Positions 12,855-14,687 of a stretch of 14,687 nucleotides of DNA are shown here, piece by piece. A program made the position numbers and the translations under genes. This DNA comes from Porticoccaceae bacterium (lineage in GTDB: Bacteria > Pseudomonadota > Gammaproteobacteria > Pseudomonadales > Porticoccaceae). The stretch lies in the NCBI GenBank assembly GCA_023229065.1, contig JALNZZ010000044.1, positions 1 to 14,687 of the forward strand. The letters run 5' to 3'. The notes beneath the pieces are model-generated. The model was given only the letters and a program-made list of their open reading frames with translations. It made no database searches and was not told the DNA's origin. How positions within the stretch are numbered: the first letter of the stretch is position 1; every line of letters starts with the position of its first letter.

Positions 12855-13043
12855 ATGGCAGCACTATGCCGACAGATGTCGCTGCGCCTTTCTGACCGCC
12901 ACCGCGAGCTCATCCGCTCGAAGCTGGAGGAACTGAAGAGCCAGAGTCAAGACCCCGAGAAGGTCACCGAGGCCGATGCAGCTCGTGCATTGATTGAGGA
13001 AGCGGGCAAAGCCTGCCGCCAGGAAGTGGGGGTCACGGAGTGA
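12855..13043 (+). CDS. Ribbon-helix-helix-like small protein (62 aa)
   Basis: ATG 12855 has TAAGGAG 7 nt upstream; an open frame continues leftward over the divergent region and the opposite-strand gene, but there is no reason to use it. Pattern: a short strand RQMSLRLSD (6-14), helix A (RHRELIRSKLEELKSQ, 15-30), a loop, and helix B (TEADAARALIEEAGKACR, 38-55). This is the Arc/MetJ type order with a slightly long helix A and loop. Such proteins are dimeric DNA-binding regulators; it is well placed to regulate both divergent units through the 12753-12810 dyad. It overlaps the primase by 4 nt (GTGA). Fold assignment is from pattern only. Confidence 0.7.
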   Translation: MAALCRQMSLRLSDRHRELIRSKLEELKSQSQDPEKVTEADAARALIEEAGKACRQEVGVTE

Positions 13044-14687
13044 GCAACCAGAAGAACAAAGCGAACCCGCGTCCACGCGCAGGCGACTTGCGCGCGTATA
13101 TAGAAAGTGGCCTGCAGCTCATCCCGCTGCACGTGTGGAATGCTGTCGATGCCAAGGGACGTGACCGCGGCAAGACGCCTCGTGATGGCGCCTGGCAAGC
13201 GAGGGAATACGATTCCAACGGTGTCGTCGAGTTGACAGCACGCTCGGGCATCAATGCGGGTGTCCGTCTGCCGGCATCGGTGATGGTGCTCGACGTCGAC
13301 CCACGCAACTTCCCTGACGGCCGCGACTCCCTGGCCGAGCTTGTCGCTGATATGGAGCTCGACCTGTCCCAAGCCCCTCATGTGATTACGGGCTCCGGCG
13401 GTCATCACTACTACTTCCGCAAGCCGGCCGATGTGGACCTGCTCGACTCCCTGGAAAGCTATCAGGGCGTGGAGTTCAAGTCGCTCGGCCGTCAGGTCGT
13501 CGCTGCCGGCTCGGTCCACCCGAACGGCAAGCATTACGAATGGGACGACTTCGGCCCTTCACTGTCTGACGGCTTGCCCGAGATGCCTGCCGCATTGTTG
13601 CGCCTTTGCCGCCGTCCTACCAGGGCGCACGGTGAAGCTGCAGGCCTGGGCGAACTGACCCCCGAGATGCTCGCCGAGACGCTCGAGCAACTGGATGCCG
13701 AGGACTTCCAGGACCATGACGTATGGCGTGACCTGATGATGGCGTGTCACCATGCCACCAACGGAGAAGGCCGGCAGGAGTTCATTGACTGGTCCACACA
13801 GGATGCCAAGTATCAGGATGACGCGTGGATTATTGGACGTCGCTGGGATTCACTCCATGCCACTTCCGGCCGCGGCGGTCGTCCTGTCACAATCAAGTTC
13901 CTCCACAAGGTTGTCCAGGAAGCTGGCGGTGAAGTCGCACGTACCGCCCCTGAAGATGACTTTGAGGTCTGGGAAGACCCCGACGAGGCCGGCCACGGTG
14001 TTGACGATGCCGTACTGCGCAGCGAACCCAAGGCCGAGGGCATCGCAGCAGTCATGGAGGACCTGAACGAGCTGCATTGTGTCGTCATGGAGGGCGGCAA
14101 GTTCCGCATCTTCACTGAAGAGATGGACCCGGTGCTCGGCAGGCCTTTCTTCCAGCGCTCCACCAAGGAGGACTTCGAGAACCTCTATTGCAACCAGCTC
14201 GTGGAGATTCACGACAAGCTGGTGACTAAATCCTCCTACTGGATTCGCAACCCGCATCGCCGCCAATACAAGGGTGTCATCTTCGACCCGGAACGGTCGC
14301 ATGAAGGATGGCTCAACCTGTGGCGTGGATGGGCGGTGCAACCTGTCAAGGGTGATTGGTCTCTGCTCAAGCAGCTTATCCTCGAGGTGCTCGTTGACGG
14401 TGACGAGGCCCATTACGAATACGTCATCAACTGGCTGGCCTACATGGTGCAGCACCCGAGCCGTGCAGCAGAAGTGGCCCTGTGCTTCAAGGGTGAGAAG
14501 GGGACAGGCAAGGGGACGCTCGGTCGTGCTGCTGCAGCACTGGCTGGGTCTCATGGCCTCCACATCTCCTCACCGGAGCACCTTGTCGGTCGCTTCAACT
14601 CTCACCTGCAGAACTGCATCTGCCTGTTCGCCGACGAGGCCTTCTGGGCAGGTGACAAGGCGGGTGAGGCGAAGCTCAAGCAGTTGG
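13040..14687 (+). CDS. Bifunctional primase-polymerase fused to SF3 (D5-like) helicase, partial
   Basis: GTG 13040 overlaps the previous stop as GTGA and has GGGGG about 7 nt upstream; the next ATG would fall inside the catalytic core. The frame runs 549 codons to the window edge. The N-terminal Prim-Pol (archaeo-eukaryotic primase-like) domain has VLDVDPR (Asp85, Asp87), GSGGHHYYF (118-126, His123) and GVEFKSLGRQVVAAGSVHPNG (from 143), where Glu145 replaces the more usual Asp. Residues ~205-298 resemble PriCT-2. The C-terminal ATPase has CFKGEKGTGKGTL (Walker A, Lys491) and CLFADEAFW (Asp532/Glu533), matching phage DUF5906/D5-type helicases. Role: primer synthesis and unwinding at the origin. 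The 3' end with sensor motifs lies outside the window. Confidence 0.92.
   Translation, partial: MSNQKNKANPRPRAGDLRAYIESGLQLIPLHVWNAVDAKGRDRGKTPRDGAWQAREYDSNGVVELTARSGINAGVRLPASVMVLDVDPRNFPDGRDSLAELVADMELDLSQAPHVITGSGGHHYYFRKPADVDLLDSLESYQGVEFKSLGRQVVAAGSVHPNGKHYEWDDFGPSLSDGLPEMPAALLRLCRRPTRAHGEAAGLGELTPEMLAETLEQLDAEDFQDHDVWRDLMMACHHATNGEGRQEFIDWSTQDAKYQDDAWIIGRRWDSLHATSGRGGRPVTIKFLHKVVQEAGGEVARTAPEDDFEVWEDPDEAGHGVDDAVLRSEPKAEGIAAVMEDLNELHCVVMEGGKFRIFTEEMDPVLGRPFFQRSTKEDFENLYCNQLVEIHDKLVTKSSYWIRNPHRRQYKGVIFDPERSHEGWLNLWRGWAVQPVKGDWSLLKQLILEVLVDGDEAHYEYVINWLAYMVQHPSRAAEVALCFKGEKGTGKGTLGRAAAALAGSHGLHISSPEHLVGRFNSHLQNCICLFADEAFWAGDKAGEAKLKQL

Noticed and set aside
13850..14563. 237-codon open frame on the minus strand within the primase-helicase gene
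   Set aside because: Antisense to the PriCT-2 and Walker A regions of a clearly conserved gene; no family features.
1..14687. tRNA genes, CRISPR arrays, integrase, attachment sites or IS elements
   Set aside because: No cloverleaf-like gene, regularly spaced repeat array, recombinase motif or terminal inverted repeat pair was recognised.

Overview
The window reads as the replication and nucleotide-metabolism region of a tailed double-stranded DNA bacteriophage or prophage. The signs are tightly packed genes, ATGA/GTGA/TAATG junctions, many tiny unknown ORFs, and a phage-type replication set: family A DNA polymerase, SNF2-like helicase, DUF2800 nuclease, DUF2815 ssDNA-binding-like protein, and a Prim-Pol/SF3 helicase. 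The DNA is GC-rich and almost every gene has a strong purine-rich Shine-Dalgarno. A Gram-negative, probably proteobacterial host is a reasonable inference, but nothing in the window identifies it. No tRNA, rRNA, CRISPR array, IS element or integrase was seen.

Layout. A divergent intergenic region (12662-12854) separates two transcription directions. Rightward are a 62-residue ribbon-helix-helix-like protein and, overlapping it by 4 nt, a primase-polymerase fused to an SF3 helicase that runs off the right edge. Everything else (20 genes, 12661 down to 1) is leftward. In transcription order these are: a Lys/Glu-rich linker protein, an 88-aa protein, the DUF2800 nuclease, an intrinsic terminator, a MazG-like protein, a WNSRDGVTPF-motif protein, a cupin, a second MazG, DUF4326, the DUF2815 protein, a second intrinsic terminator, seven mostly tiny coupled genes around a DUF2786 protein, a CxxH/CxxC mini-protein, an AT-richer HNH endonuclease overlapping the polymerase start, DNA polymerase A, the SNF2-like helicase, and after a new promoter-like element a partial gene at the left edge.

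How it fits together. The Prim-Pol/SF3 protein would prime and unwind, family A polymerase would copy, DUF2815 would cover single strands, and DUF2800 (Cas4/AddB-like) plus the SNF2-like helicase would process ends or branched DNA. The two MazG-fold enzymes may tune nucleotide pools.

The most notable non-coding signal is a gap-free 36-nt element present twice (12700-12735 and 367-402, both for leftward transcription; 27 of 36 identical). Each copy lies just upstream of a leftward unit and ends in a -10-like hexamer at the same offset, with no recognisable -35, so it looks like a phage-specific promoter class. Other signals are a perfect 12-bp inverted repeat in the divergent region, three 9-nt tandem repeats in the leader of the DUF2815 gene, and a terminator with almost no room for a new promoter behind it.
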